DNA of 64,000 nt from Strongylocentrotus droebachiensis (taxonomy: Eukaryota; Echinodermata; Echinoidea; Camarodonta; Strongylocentrotidae): contig JAVYIG010006532.1 in assembly GCA_035222895.1 (NCBI GenBank), forward strand, positions 52,418-116,417. The letters run 5' to 3'. Shown here piece after piece: positions 1 to 12,375 of the stretch. The notes under the pieces are model-generated. The model was not told where the DNA came from. It did not search any database and saw nothing but the letters and a program-made list of their open reading frames with translations. How positions within the stretch are numbered: position 1 is the stretch's first letter; every line of letters starts with the position of its first letter. Position numbers and translations under genes: made by a program.

Positions 1-605
1 GTTGTGGCCCTGGCCAGAGAGCTATTCCAATCAGCAGCAAAGCATTGGGATACTCGAAGAACACCTCATACACGACAAGTGTTAAGTTATCATGATGTGT
101 TTTTAATTACCACCTAAACATGTTAATTGGGGTATGTTTGACCATGCCTCAAACCTGCTAGAAGTGAGTTGTTGAAGCTGGCCAGAGACCTGCTTAAACC
201 CACAGCACAGCTCCGAGATGCTGGAGGAACACCTCAAGCTTGACAAATGTTTTATAGTGTATCATTGTTTTGCTGTAATCAACTCCCTAACTCATTGATT
301 TTTTTGTTGTCCTCAGGTACCTTTGACCATGCGTCAAACCTGCTAGAAGTGAGTTGTAGAAGCTGGCCAGAAAACTCTCCCAGCCAGCAGAGAAGCTCTG
401 AGATGCTAGAGGAGCACCTCAAGCTTGAAAAATGTGTTATAGTGTACCAAAGTCTCGCTGTGATCACCACCCAACCTCATTGTTTTTTGTTGGTGTCCAC
501 AGGTACTTTTGACCATGCATCCAACCTGCTAGAAGTGAGCTGTGGAAACTGGCCAGAGAGCTCACCCAACCAGCAGAGAAGCTCCGAGATGCTAAAGTAA
601 CTTGT
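1..605 (+). repeat. Tandem array of decayed exon copies (about 187-bp unit)
   Basis: Four upstream copies of the exon at 692-865 stand head to tail, each with its flanking intron sequence. The shared word starting GTAC/GTAT-TTTGACCATG begins at 132, 317, 503 and 692, so the period is 185-189 bp; a further truncated copy occupies about 1-85. Each copy can be read as TFDHASNLLEVSC followed by a W-P-E and a SSEML segment. The copy at 132 has lost its acceptor AG and carries an in-frame TGA after the Cys codon. The copy at 503 ends in TAA after SSEMLK. The copy at 317 is open but lacks the 3' half of the exon and its donor. These look like dead or cryptic exons produced by tandem duplication. Whether any is still spliced cannot be told from sequence. 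Confidence 0.75.
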
Positions 606-691
606 CAAGTCTGACAAATGCTCTATAGTGTACCATTATTTGGTTGTCATCATCACCCAACCTCATAGATATTTATTGTTGTTGTCCACAG

Positions 692-865
692 GTACCTTTG
701 ACCATGCCTCCAACTTGCTGGAAGTGAGCTGTGGAAGCTGGCCAGAAAACTCCCCCAGCCAACAACGCAGCTCTGAGATGCTAGAGGAGCACCTCAAGCA
801 AACCATAGCAGAGGCCATGGCCGAATCACCGAGCACCGAAATGAGACCATCGGGGAGACTAAAAG
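692..865 (+). CDS. Internal coding exon of an unrecognised gene (functional copy of the tandem exon)
   Basis: A 174-bp exon with a pyrimidine-rich acceptor ending in CCACAG and a strong donor, AAAAG followed by GTGAGT. It is symmetric (phase 1 on both sides), so inclusion or skipping keeps the frame. The peptide starts TFDHASNLLEVSC and runs through a Ser/Gln-rich stretch (PSQQRSSEMLEEHLK) to a part with likely Ser/Thr phosphorylation sites (AESPSTEMRPSGRLK). It is the only tandem copy with both splice sites and an open frame throughout. Its donor phase matches the exon at 3434. A GTGAGT inside the exon (after LLE) is a second, cryptic donor, conserved in the other copies. I do not recognise the protein; the low-complexity character suggests a disordered C-terminal region. 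Earlier exons lie left of the window. Confidence 0.65.
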
Positions 866-883
866 GTGAGTGGGTTATGCTTG

Positions 884-1112
884 TACAGTCAAACCTGTTT
901 ATAGCGACCACCCAAGGGAAACACATAAAGTGGTCTTTGTAGACAGGTTCCTTTATTACATATTTCATATGAGAAACCATTTTTAAGGGAAACATAAAAG
1001 TGGTCTTTGTAGACAGGTTCCTTTATTACATACTTCAATGAAAAACCATTTTTAAGGAAACAAAAATAGTGGTCTTTGTAGACGGGTGGTCACGAGAGCA
1101 GGTTTGACTGTA
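884..1112. mobile_element. Mariner-like MITE, TA-bounded
   Basis: The ends are inverted repeats: TACAGTCAAACCTGTTTATA at 884 and the reverse complement of a matching sequence (GCAGGTTTGACTGTA) at 1098-1112. TA at both ends is the target duplication typical of Tc1/mariner elements. The interior contains about 2.5 copies of an 80-bp direct repeat around GTGGTCTTTGTAGACAGG. It begins 18 bp after the donor of the exon ending at 865, so it lies inside the intron. There is no transposase, so it is non-autonomous. Confidence 0.7.
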
Positions 1113-3433
1113 TTATGAAGATGTAACATAAGTTCATTGCTGAATTTCAAACTACACTCTATGTTGTGGTAAAAAGTAAGATCTTGATACTGTAAAGCAA
1201 GAAAACTTGTGCGAATTTCATGGGCGGTTGAGGGTTGTGATAGTTTTGGACAGTGGAATGATGGGATCATGACGTCAAATTTTGCAATCCACAAGAGTCT
1301 CCTGTCATTAAGATGACCTTCAGTAACAATTCTTGAATAATACCACAAAGTTTTGTGGTTTTAGGTTACTCAATTATATTGTTATGAGCAAACAAAAAGT
1401 TAATTTGGATATTGAAAACTTCTGTTGTAAACATTTCATAGATTCTGTTTATGGAGGAAATTATATTTTGTTTAAAAGAGATATTCAGATATTGATGATT
1501 TTGATAGTGAGTACCCTTTGGAAATGATATTTGTATTTATTTGCACCATGAATTCGTCAGTGTTATAAGAAATCTGTGTTCATTCAAATTTACTGTGTGT
1601 GGATTTCAGCTACATGTATGCCATCCTTTTTGCAATTGTTCATATTATACTCATATTCTAACCCATATTTAACCCATATCTAACCATTTCTGTTCTAACT
1701 TAATCCATTGGTGATGGGCACTACGACTGTTTCCTTGTCAACCTTTTTATAATGATAAGCAAATCATAATCTTTTTTAAAGGGGGTGGGGGGGGGGGGGA
1801 GTTAAAGTGATTTTAGCTGTCATCCATAGTTGGGTGACAGAATACTGTAGCAAATATTGTCACTTTGTTTTGGATGTTTGTGGGAGAGAGTTCTCCTCCA
1901 TTGTAACTTTCTGGTGCAAGTTACAGACCTGTGGTGCTTAATTTTTCCCAAAACCCCATTTGGCATTCCTTTTCAGTGCTTTTATTCCCCAAATGGAACT
2001 TCTGACAATTGTTGGTTCCCCTGTAATACAAGAATACATAGATTCAGATGGATTTTTATAAAGAGGCTTTTCTTACTCCCCTTAAAAATATATTACCCCT
2101 CAAGTTGTTAAGGACAACTGTCCTAGAATGACCATTTCAAGAAAGAAAAAGTTTGGGTTACAACACACAACTTCTAAACAGAATCAACAAGACAAATAAT
2201 AATTATATTTGTCTCATTCAAGAAGTGTATGAAAAGCAAAATTGTTGTAGTCATATCGAAAGGAATTATGTATGTTAGGTCTTGTTATGTTACTTCTGTG
2301 AGGTAAAATCTACAGACAAATTAGTTTTCAAGTTCTGCTCTACGTTATTGATGTATTTCAAACATCAAACCTCCAAGAAGCTGGTCTTAAACATTCTTGC
2401 TCTCTAGAACTAAGCGAAAATCTGTTATGATTCTGTGCTTAATATCATTATTGTGATTTCACATATAACATTCTAATTTTTCATTCCTTTTTCTCTTTTC
2501 TCTCTCACCCCTTCCTTCGAATGAACTAACCCTCCCTATTCTAATTCCTTGGGGGCTTTGCTCTTCGTTTCCGTGTATTCATCTATCTCTTCTTCCTGTT
2601 ATCTGATTTTATGCATGCATCAATTGGTATAACTTTCTTTTCAAATGCTATCAATTTGCCTGCCTTGTGAATAAATGTCTTTGTTTTCAATCCTAACATT
2701 TTATCCCTTTCTTGTCTGTTTGCTGTTTTGTCAATAAATGCCAATCCTTCTTTTCATTCACACATCAATACACTCTTCCTCTTCCATTCATCCCTCCATC
2801 TTTTCATTCATTCATTGATGTACGGTATTCACTTGTTCATCCTTCATTCATTGATGTATTCACTCATTCATCCTTCATTTTGGGAAATTCCCATCTTGCT
2901 TTCAACTTTTCCACGCTTGCTCATCATTCCATATCATATACATCCCACACCCTTAAACATTATCCTTCCCCTCTCTATCTCTTTCCCTTCATATATTCAC
3001 ACTTCTTTTAAATATTCCCACCTTCCATTTTTCTTCTGCTGTGCTCATCATTTCTTTGCATATATGTCCCAATTCATAAATTTCCTACGGATACTACACC
3101 CTTAAAAATCATCCTTCTCCTCTGTATTGCTACACCCATATGAATCTCCCTCTCCTCCTCCTCCTCCTCCACATGACCTGTACTGTGATCCATATGTTAA
3201 TACACCCCTATGAACCTTCTCCCCCTCCCAAATGCCCTTCAATGTAACCCATTTGTGAACGCACCCCCTATAAATCTCCTTCTCCCCTCCCTCCCATGAT
3301 GACCCTCCTGTGACCCCTATGTGACCACACCCACCACCCCTACCACAGGCAAGTCAGCTCCGTTCTGACTCCAGCCACCACCGCCCCTCTCACCAATCTC
3401 TCCGCTGCTTATCTCGCATCTCTCTCTCGCCAG
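1113..3433 (+). other. Remainder of last intron of the left gene; no coding sequence seen
   Basis: AT-rich sequence with a G tract near 1785-1800 and, from about 2470, a long pyrimidine-rich stretch with imperfect CATT/CTTT-type repeats running to 3430. Open frames here are products of the biased composition. The polypyrimidine run leads directly into the acceptor at 3431-3433. Confidence 0.5.
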
Positions 3434-3618
3434 GTCACCACCATCTTCATCATCCCGCCCCGGAGATGGTTGCCGAGAGCAACGGTGTTCTGAGCTCCAG
3501 CGCGGGTTCGGCCGACAGCATCCCGCACTCCTTTGAGGCCCGTCTCTCCCCTCAGCACACCATGGACCACATCCTGGTGTTCCCATCCGCTAACAACAGC
3601 TCGCCGGAGTGCAATTGA
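3434..3618 (+). CDS. Terminal coding exon of the unrecognised left gene
   Basis: The acceptor CGCCAG follows a TCTCTCTC tract. The exon enters in phase 1, completing a Gly codon with the last base of the exon ending at 865, and ends at TGA 3616-3618. It adds 60 residues: a His-rich start (HHHLHHPAPEM), a Ser-rich middle (VLSSSAGSADSIPHSFEARL) and a tail ending SSPECN. Codon use is GC-rich compared with the surrounding AT-rich DNA, which supports real coding. The open frame continues upstream to an alternative acceptor at 3346-3348, but that start is out of phase with the exon at 692-865, so 3434 is preferred. No enzyme motif or membrane segment is visible; family unknown. Confidence 0.6.
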
Positions 3619-4540
3619 CGAAGGTTAGGCAGAGTGTGAACAGGGTTTTCACACACTCTCATACTGCAGTTGGATAGCTAGGTAAAATTGTCATTGAAAA
3701 AACCTTAAACGGTGGCTCCCAATGTGAACCCTGCAAGTAGGTAATGCTTCTTTATGAATCAACGGCTGCCTGCCCGTGGAGCAACGCTACGCATCTAGCA
3801 ATATACCCATCTGCTTACAGCGCCTAGCCTGATGGCCATTCATGACAATTTGATGTAGTGTAAACATGCCTTCACAACTGGACATCGGTACCAACTCTAC
3901 ATCGATACCCACTCTTCAGTCTGTCTTTGTTTAATAATTCATCGTCTTCATTCGTGTATATATATATATATATGGAAAGACTTGCCATGCAACATTGCGA
4001 TGAGTGTAAGTGCGAATGCAACTAATCGTTGTCAGTCATGTGATACGTTATTATTCAAACACACTGCCAACGTGTTCACTTTTATACACCACACCCCAAC
4101 ACCTGTCTAGAATCATAGTTGGACAAGTCAAAGCTATTTTGTCCCCTATGTTACCATCTACATCCAAGATGCCCGTATACCTGACAAATGAATCAAGCTG
4201 ATAACCTACCGCAGTTTGAATCAAACCACACACAAAATCACATCAGATGATTTTTGTTCATTTCTATGTTCACGATTCCACCATGTGTACAGCTCAGTAA
4301 TACTGGGTGATGTATGGGACATCCTATGTCTTGCCTGATTGTGCTTCATTCTTAATCTTAGCAACAACACACATGGTTATATCTTCAGTAAATATTGTGC
4401 ATCGATACTTGTCATGTGAGAAAATCAAATTAATCACTCACACTTACATGAGGATCTCTCTCTCTCTCTCTCTTACTTTATATATATATATCTCTCTACT
4501 TGAACTTTGATTGTGCCACGCTCACAAATCATGGAGCTCT

Positions 4541-4852
4541 GGGGGTTGTTTCACAAAGATCCGAAGTTGAACTTATCTCTAAGTTGGACTTAAAAATTAT
4601 GGAAAGCCGGTAGCATCTTTGACAATATTTTTGTAAAAAATTATTTTAAATGCATAAAATGTTGATTCAAATCATTCATATTTTTTATTATAATGGGAGA
4701 TTTCATGTTCTTGATGTGGGATTTATGAAAGGCTAAAATACCTGAATTAATGCTTTTTAAGATATTTTATTTGAAGGTTACAATTGGCTCTCCATAATTT
4801 TAAAGTCCAACTTAGAGTTAAGTTTGACTTAGAATCTTTGTGAAACACCCCC
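4541..4852. mobile_element. MITE with long terminal inverted repeats (TTTCACAAAGAT family), copy 1
   Basis: Left end GGGGGTTGTTTCACAAAGAT; the right end is its near reverse complement (ATCTTTGTGAAACACCCCC with one or two changes). Inner arms (AAGTTGGACTT near the left, AAGTCCAACTT near the right) extend the inverted repeat to about 60 bp. The flanks ggagctct and tgagctct match at 7 of 8 positions, which suggests an 8-bp target duplication of hAT type. A second copy is at 59766-60058 and a partial one near 63398. It is non-coding. Confidence 0.7.
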
Positions 4853-5868
4853 TGAGCTCTCGAAATGTATTGAGTGGATATAAGTGCAGATAGAAACCAA
4901 ATCTGATTAGAAAATGGAGCATGAGAATGAGATCATTATAAGATCTGTCCGTACTTGAGTTGAGGCTGTATGCATCTATCATACATAGCTGTCAGGATGA
5001 CTATGATGGGTGCATAAACAGCCTCAACAAGGGCAGATAGATCCTGTAATGAGCAATTGAAAATATGCATCATTTGTTTTCACAACAAAACTCCTAGATC
5101 CTTGTTATTTGATGTAAAAAGAAGCCATTTCAAGATTATCTACATGAAATTTAGCATGGACAGTTGGAAACCTGGTCAAAGGAGGGGTTCAAGTTTGGTT
5201 GCAAAGCATGCTTGTATTCAGATTATCATAAGTATGAACGTCTTGAGGCAGTCGGGTTGCAGTGTACACAGTATACCCCCATAGTATCACTCCGGATCCC
5301 CAAAATATCAAAAATGTAAATGGCAGCTTGGTGTACGCAGGTTCCCAATATTTCATTCTGGACTCCCCCTCCCCTCTGAAAAGCCCTGTTTCAAAAGAGA
5401 TGGAAAAAGAACATTTCCTCTAGATTCATTTAGGAGTTTAGTTACTGTGAAGAGGCTAGTGTGAGAAAATGATATAAATATCAAATTGCAGGCCAGATGC
5501 CAGCATACCATATATTCTGATGTGGTTGGCTTTTATGATAGAAGAGAATTCAGTGTATGATATAAAAATATTATCTCTGGATTATACAGTTTAAAATGAG
5601 TTGGTTATATAAACTGAACAAGCAGAGAATGAAATGAAAAATAGGATTTGACTGAAAGAAACCAAATGGTGCTTTATATGCGTATGAAGAATGGCACGGA
5701 TGTGGACATTGAAAACGAATCGGAAAGAAAATGCCTCATGTGTCATGTGATCTAAATGTGTGCTGTGATTGGTCAGTTTTGTGTGTGATGCTGTACCGGT
5801 ACTCAGAGTTCTAGCTATCAGTGCAGGACCATGGTAAAAAGGTGAAGGATGGCGTTGTTTCATTTTGA

Positions 5869-5932
5869 TCATCTGTACAGGGCCAGAGGGGCATTTAACA
5901 CAGAGTTAATGCCCTTCTCGCAATAATCAGAT
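5869..5932. repeat. Short palindromic element (GAGCCAGAAGGGCATTAA family), copy a
   Basis: Arms ATCTGTACAGGGCCAGAGGG and the reverse complement of GTTAATGCCCTTCTCGCAAT fold into a hairpin of about 65 bp. Further copies lie at 8385-8458, 13363-13440 and 56363-56450; half copies are at 7418-7456 and 54768-54800. Confidence 0.6.
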
Positions 5933-7452
5933 ACAAAAATGAACTTTGACATAAAAGCATAATACTACACTGTTATAATGTTGCCATGTGTAGCTCAATT
6001 CTAGTACCTGTAGTTAATAATAAGAAAAACTAAACACTTATTGGCATTTTTAAATAATACTGTAAAATGGATTCCTTTCATAATTCCTTGTAAAAGCACA
6101 AAAGCTTGGTGTATATTTTCTAAGTTGTTGAGAATGAACATATTTAATGTTAAAGGACATCATTGTTTTGGTTTATTGCCAAAGGGGCATTAGTGAAATG
6201 TGGTATTTACATCATTCTGTATCTGGAATGGCTATAAAACTGAATCTAGCTGGCATTATGTGTATTACACAAATCTACATTTAGTAGTTTAAAAAGGTGT
6301 TTAAAAAGAAAAATAAACAACAGTTTTCTCATGAATTTTAAAGGTGCCTTTTGACTTTAATAGCAACACTTTCTGTATTTATTATTCATATTTTTACATT
6401 AAATGACCTGCTATCCTGCTTTTGTTTGTTTGTTTGTTTGTGAGTCAGAACAAACTGAACGTCATTTGTGTTTGTGTTGAGTGCATGTAGAAAATGAGAT
6501 TTAAATAAAAGAATGAAAAAACATATGTACACTGTTCCGATTAAAGATGTATCAAGTAATTCCATCAGTCATTTTACAAGACATATATTTATACTGTGAA
6601 CGGCAACCGCGTTAATCCTGTGGTCCAATTAACATTTAAACTAGACATTTTGATTAATCTGTTTTGAGTCCAGAAGTTTATACTCGACAAGTTTAACCCC
6701 AGCTTCCAGTTTTAACTACCGGTAGTATAGAAATATACAAGATTTTACAAAGTATTTTTTCTAGAATGTTGACTAGAACTTGGTTTGATTTTTGCTAACT
6801 TTTACCTATTTGCATGTGAAGATATTGGATAAGGAATTCAAATCAAGGAAAATCGGTTACTGTGTAGTAATCATAAATCTTTTTTGAAATGCATCAATTG
6901 TATACATGGATCAGACAATGACGCAGACATGTACTCAATGAAGAAAATTTACATCAGTTTGCTTTGCCAGTGACTTTTAAAAAGCTACATTTACATTCCA
7001 CACAAATATTTGGCTTTGCTTGCTTAAGGAATTTCTTCTGCTACAGAGCCTGAAGCATGTTACATGTATTAGTCAATATTTACATACATGTACATGTTTG
7101 ATATATACATGTAAATGTATTAGAGCCCTTCTGATCCAAGCAGGTGTTGTCATATTGCATGATTGGTCTTCAGAATTCTGTGCATTTGTTTGAGAACCAT
7201 TTATTCTTCATTTCTGTGTCTCTGTTTTAGCTATAAGGAACATATTTGTCTTGTTCATCCCCACATGTCATTCAGTTATTGATAAGAATTTGACATGCTC
7301 ATATATTAGACAGTATATCCTGTATGCTTTATGAGATACTGAGTCAGCCATTGTACATGAAGTATGTCACAAAGGACAGATACTGGTATGCAAAGTGTAA
7401 AGAATTTATACTGCCCTCATCTGCAGAGAGCCAGGAGGGTATTGACTCTGTG

Positions 7453-7648
7453 TTAAAGGCCGTCTGTACTAGTTTGGCTAGGGGGGATTAGACCACCCAG
7501 GGAGGTCACTGATAGGTGGCTATCTCATCAACTCGGCTCTCAATTAACATAAGAAAAAGAGGATCATGGGGGACCAATGGTCACCAATGAGACATTGTTT
7601 TCTCTATAGAGGGCACAAGTAGCTACAAGTAGTACAGTGGGGCTTTAA
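7453..7648. mobile_element. TTAA-bounded MITE, copy 1
   Basis: Starts TTAAAGGCCGTCTGTACTAG and ends in GGCTTTAA. A reverse-complement copy lies at 20188-20369, with matching internal words such as GTAGCTACAAGTAG and ATAGAGGGC. TTAA at each end is the target choice of piggyBac- or Kolobok-type transposases; assignment to either is inference. A half copy of the small palindromic element abuts its left end. Confidence 0.65.
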
Positions 7649-8384
7649 AGGATATGAGTTTAAGCCTCTTTGGTTCTTGGCAGATGATATATATAGCTTG
7701 AGATTGTGTAGAAATAATTTGCTCCTCCACTTCTCCCTGCATAATCCACACAGCTTTGTATTAAACATATCACTTCTAAGTTTCTACACCATTTGCATAT
7801 ATAGTTACGCCACGAGCGCCCAGCAGAGGCGGATACCTGCATTATACTAAAAGCGTCATCATACATTCTTCATGTTTAAACGTATACGTGTGACTTGCAA
7901 GAAAGATTTGAATGAATAACTGCTTCCAATTTTGGTAGGAAAAGAGATCATCTCTTTAATTATAGAATGAATGAACTGGCCACGGTGTATCAGTTGAAGA
8001 AGTATACTGAAGGAATACTCTCTGTATTTCTTATTTATATGAATTGTATTTGTCTTGGGTGTGTGATTTGTGTGTTTCTCTGTCTGTCTGTCTATCTATC
8101 TGTCTGCTTTGAAGTTGAAAAATACAATTTTATTTATAAAAACTCAGGAAAGAAAAGAGAAATGAGAGAGAAATGGACAGGCTGTGGATTTACCAGTAAG
8201 ATTTGCACATGAGGATTGTTCATATGATAAAATCCATTTCCATTACTCCATTTTGTATAGAAAAGCACAAAACATTTTATTTTCAAATTTTCATTGCCCC
8301 ATATTTATATTGAGTTTGTAGATTGATGTAAATGCAATTTTAGGCATGCAACAGTTTCACTGTCCACTCTGAGATAGGATATTG

Positions 8385-8458
8385 TCTGTTTAGTGCTAGA
8401 AAGGCATTCAGAGAGCGTCAGATAATAGGAGTTAATGCCCTTCTGGCTCTCAACAGAC
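8385..8458. repeat. Short palindromic element, copy b
   Basis: Left arm CTGTTTAGTGCTAGAAAGGC and right arm AATGCCCTTCTGGCTCTCAA form a hairpin of the same family as 5869-5932 and 56363-56450. Confidence 0.6.
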
Positions 8459-11400
8459 TATTATGTTACATTTCAATGTAGAATTAAAGTGGGCGTGGCG
8501 AGCACTGCCCTTAATTCTAATTGAATACCATCTCTTGAGATTTGTAAATGATCTCAAAATTGCCAAATATCCTAGATATTTGTTTCAAGAAAGCTTCATC
8601 ACTTTAAATGTTAGGAAATGATGATTCTTTCATAACGTGTACTTTTTTTTCTGCCATGTGTTATATTTCTTTCTTGATTCTTGAGGATGGTGTACAATAT
8701 GATTATAAAAAAATGATAAAGAGCGATATAAATATTTGATTTAGTTCATTACATTTGTAAATTAATTTGTTAGTCCGTTATTTGTTTAAATATGAAATCG
8801 TACGGAGAGAGAGAGGTGGACATTCATGTACGATTACAAGATTGCCAGTTTGATGACAGTATTCTTTATTAGTGATTGCAATAAATTACAAAATAAATTT
8901 GGGATTTTTGAAGAGGTCTTCACTGAAATGTGAGAGGGAGACAAAGGAGTCATATCATAGAGTGCTAATAGGTAGAGATTGATATAGATCTAGACCATTT
9001 ACCAACATCAATGCTTGATGTATAGTAACCCATTATAACGCAAAATAGATGTCGATCATTCCCCAAGTCAAATCTACATATACCGGTATAGACCTTGCGA
9101 ATAACTTGCTCTAATGGGTAATTCAATTCACCTTTTCAAGATAATTATACAAATAGGTATATGGCTTGTTTGAACAGTAGGTGTATCACTTTTGCAAAGT
9201 TGTTCAAACAATGTAAAATTCCCCATGGATCAACATCATACCATGACAAAAACGCAGGGGAAATCCCATCGTGTTAGGATTTGTAGTACATGTATTACAT
9301 GAAAAATTGACAATATTGTGGGGCACCAGTATGACAGATTAATGATTATATTTAGAAGTTGGTGATTCAATAACAGAAGGTGTGCATACAATACATGCAG
9401 TTTAAGAGTAGATAGACCCCCCCTGACAATGTCCCTTTCAAATTGTGAAACACTGACCTCCCCCAGCCCCTCCCCAATCTATATGTATCTCCTGTCATCT
9501 TAATACAGTATAAGTGATATACCTCTTGTGATAAAATCATTTCTTTTTATGCTTTCAGTTTGTGGGGTCATGTTAAAGCCAAGTAGATTGCCTAACTATG
9601 GCAGCCCCCCCCCCATTTTGTTTACTCATCAGCCAAGCATGGGTCCCTTTAAGTTCAAGTACATGTGAAACCAGGCTATTCCTCTTTAACACATCAATTA
9701 GCCCAACACCCCTTTAGAACAATCACTAACAATCTGTGGTTTGATTTAATAACTTTTAATTAGAGCCCTTAGGATACAATAGATATAATGACTGAGCAGA
9801 AAGTGTACAGATATGTGGACACATTGTGTTCAATTTTGTTGTATTGTCATATTACTCAAGGAATTTTATAAGGAAATTAAACATAAAAATACTTGAATTG
9901 GCAACGTGAAAAGTTCAAATCAACTTTTCTATACTAATCGGCTGCCAGTATTTGTGTAGAACATTATTCATATGGTGTCTGTTGGTGGACATTCTTTTCA
10001 ATTACATTACTTTTTAGTAGAAAATTTGTAGCCATAACAAAAATAAAGAAAAATATATAAAGAAAGAAAGAAGAAAAAATATATAAATAAAAATAAAAAC
10101 GGTGTTTCCAATCCGAAGGAGAAAAGCTGGTCAGTTTCACCCTTACAAATTTCCTGTCCCACATATATGATCAATCTGATTAATGTAAAGATCTCCTAAT
10201 AGTTCTGATAAAAGCAAGATATCAGGTTGATTGAATGGTATAACCTTTTATGAAGATGTTTTTTTTTCTTCTTCAAACTCCTGTGAAACTCGAGATACTG
10301 GTATGCACATTTAGAAGGAAGTACATGTAAGGATGTAAATTAATCTGTTTCTGGGTCATGTGTTATTTCAACTAAGAATTATTGCATATGCAGTGTGCCT
10401 CTTTGCATAGGAAATCTATAAAAACGGATTACAAAAAAAAAAATGGATTAGCAAAGTATTGATCATCATTTGATCAAGTTGTATTGTACTATTGTGTCAG
10501 TAGTATGATACTGTAAATATCCATTTGCTTAAAATGGTTATGCTAACACTATGGGATGTGCAGTATACTCATGATAACACAATAAATTGCATTAATTCTC
10601 TCTTTTAAAACTGCATGTAGCAAATTACCTGGCCACATTGAGTAATTCATTTCACAATTTCATACTAGAAGATAACTGCTTCTTTTTCAAAATGTTTCAG
10701 AATTAGTCAACTGCAAAATGCAAATTTATATATTTCATGATGAGAATTCAAAATTAATAGTAATGAGCTTTTTGGGATATATGGGGCATAAACTTAATTG
10801 TTCTTTACAAATCTTTCAATGATTTTGAAATTGAGCTTACAGTCTATTTAACTATTTTGTGTATTGCTTTATTTCTTCAACTGACAAGCAACCTGTGCAA
10901 GCTCTTTACAGTGAATTACGACCCCCTAAACATTAGATTTCATCCTAATCTATTGCATAATGGAGTACATGTATGTCACGTACTAGCCATTTTCTAGGTA
11001 GAGCACTGCTAATTTGTTGATTTTATTTCCGGACTACAATCTGTGTATTCCTCTATTTCCTGAATTTGTATTGGTGATTGTTCCCGTCCATGTTCATTGT
11101 GAGATCATGCTGTCCTTGTAAACAAATGACCTTTGAACTTCCCTTCTATTGTCGCCCAATATGAGTCATCGGCGAGGAATGCAGAGCTGAAAAATGCCAA
11201 TTCACACTTGGATACAGCTCAATGCCAGTCGCAAGTTCAACCATCAAAATGCGAAAATACTTGATGCAATAATGTTGAGTGTATTGTTGAAAATATATGG
11301 GACACAAAACTTGCTGTTGTAACAACAATGTAATAATGTTTTACAAATGAGATATTAGTGCTAGCTAGGAGACAAGAGGCTTCGTAAATAACCAAAAGGA

Positions 11401-12199
11401 TGATTTGATTTACTTTGATTGGTATTTAAAAAACAATATTTACCTGGCTCTGAGAATGGCAAACCAGTTAAACATAAACAATTGAACCCAGAATGAATCA
11501 TCTAAGGCTACAATGACTCATCTACGGTAGGTAATCAAATATTTACTCTAAACAAAAAGGGAAAGAATTTTATTTTTTAAAAGAGGAACTATCATCATCT
11601 AATATCACTGATTTCAAATGAGTCGGAAAGTAATGACAGTGGTGGATCAGGGGGTATAGGGAGCATCCCCCCCCCCCGCCTTAATTAATCTGCAACACTT
11701 GCCCTTGGAGGCTTGACCAAATTGAAATGGAATACTGTGCAATGACCATCTGAATGAAGATGTGAACCAACTTGTAGTTGTGTAGGCTTACACATCGATG
11801 ACAAGCTCTTATTTTTTTACGTCCATTAATTGTTATCACAGAGTTTTAAAAACAGGAAGAGATATACCAGGATATAGGCAGGATATATACCCAGTAAAGT
11901 ACATGTCTTGTTTGTAATTGACCAGACATTGTTCTTTTATCACACTTGTTGTTTGGATTTGCATTTGGTGTAGGACTGTTTGATCTAGTCAAAGTTAGAG
12001 GCATGATTTAGAGTCATTGGTGTGGAATGAAGCACTACTTTATGCGCTCCACTACTTCCCTCAACACACCCACCAGTAGCAGTTAGGGTACAAGTCCCAC
12101 TTACTCCATAGCATTCCTAGTCAACTTATTATCAGTTAGTATGGAATTCGTGAAGGGGGTTTAGATCCGGAATCGTGGACTAGACCATCAATCGTAGAG

Positions 12200-12375
12200 G
12201 TGTTGTGGTCCAGTTGATAAGTCTTCCGACTTTGAACCACAAGGTACGGGGTTCAAATCCCTGTCGCAGCACTTATGATGTGCCAGATGTGAGGCCTATA
12301 CAAGACTCTGCTCTAATTATTTTTATTGGTATAATTGTTATTATTTTCATTATTATTATTATCATTAATATTAAT
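12200..12375 (+). repeat. tRNA-derived SINE (tRNA-like head plus AT-rich tail)
   Basis: Positions 12200-12272 look like a tRNA of 73 nt. The 5' GTGTTGT pairs with 3' GCAGCAC, a T-arm CGGGG-TTCAAAT-CCCTG is intact, and there is a perfect B box, GGTTCAAATCC. The anticodon stem does not form, so this is not a working tRNA gene. The head is followed by a short body and an (ATT)-rich tail. Related copies: 18928-19165 and 23125-23390 (reverse orientation), and 56466-56765 (forward). Confidence 0.7.

Larger units (their letters stand above)
3619..6520 (+). other. Downstream/3'UTR-like stretch of the left gene
   Basis: No further coding exon is seen. It contains a (TA)n run near 3956-3973, a CT/TA microsatellite near 4458-4497, a MITE at 4541-4852 and a small palindromic element near 5869-5932. 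AATAAA candidates for the transcript's poly(A) signal occur at 6312-6317 and 6504-6509; which, if either, is used cannot be decided. Confidence 0.35.

Noticed and set aside
3349-3433. 5' extension of the terminal left-gene exon (open frame SQLRSDSSHHRPSH...)
   Set aside because: The frame is open back to an acceptor at 3346-3348, but that entry phase does not match the donor at 865, and the sequence serves as the pyrimidine tract of the acceptor at 3431-3433. Kept as an alternative only.
9964-10164. Small membrane protein (Phe/Leu-rich frame, minus strand)
   Set aside because: The composition follows an AAAT/GAAA-rich stretch; there is no splice context, conservation or family signal.
12200-12272. 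Functional tRNA gene
   Set aside because: Acceptor and T arms pair and the B box is perfect, but the anticodon stem does not form and a SINE-type tail follows; related SINE copies occur elsewhere in the window.
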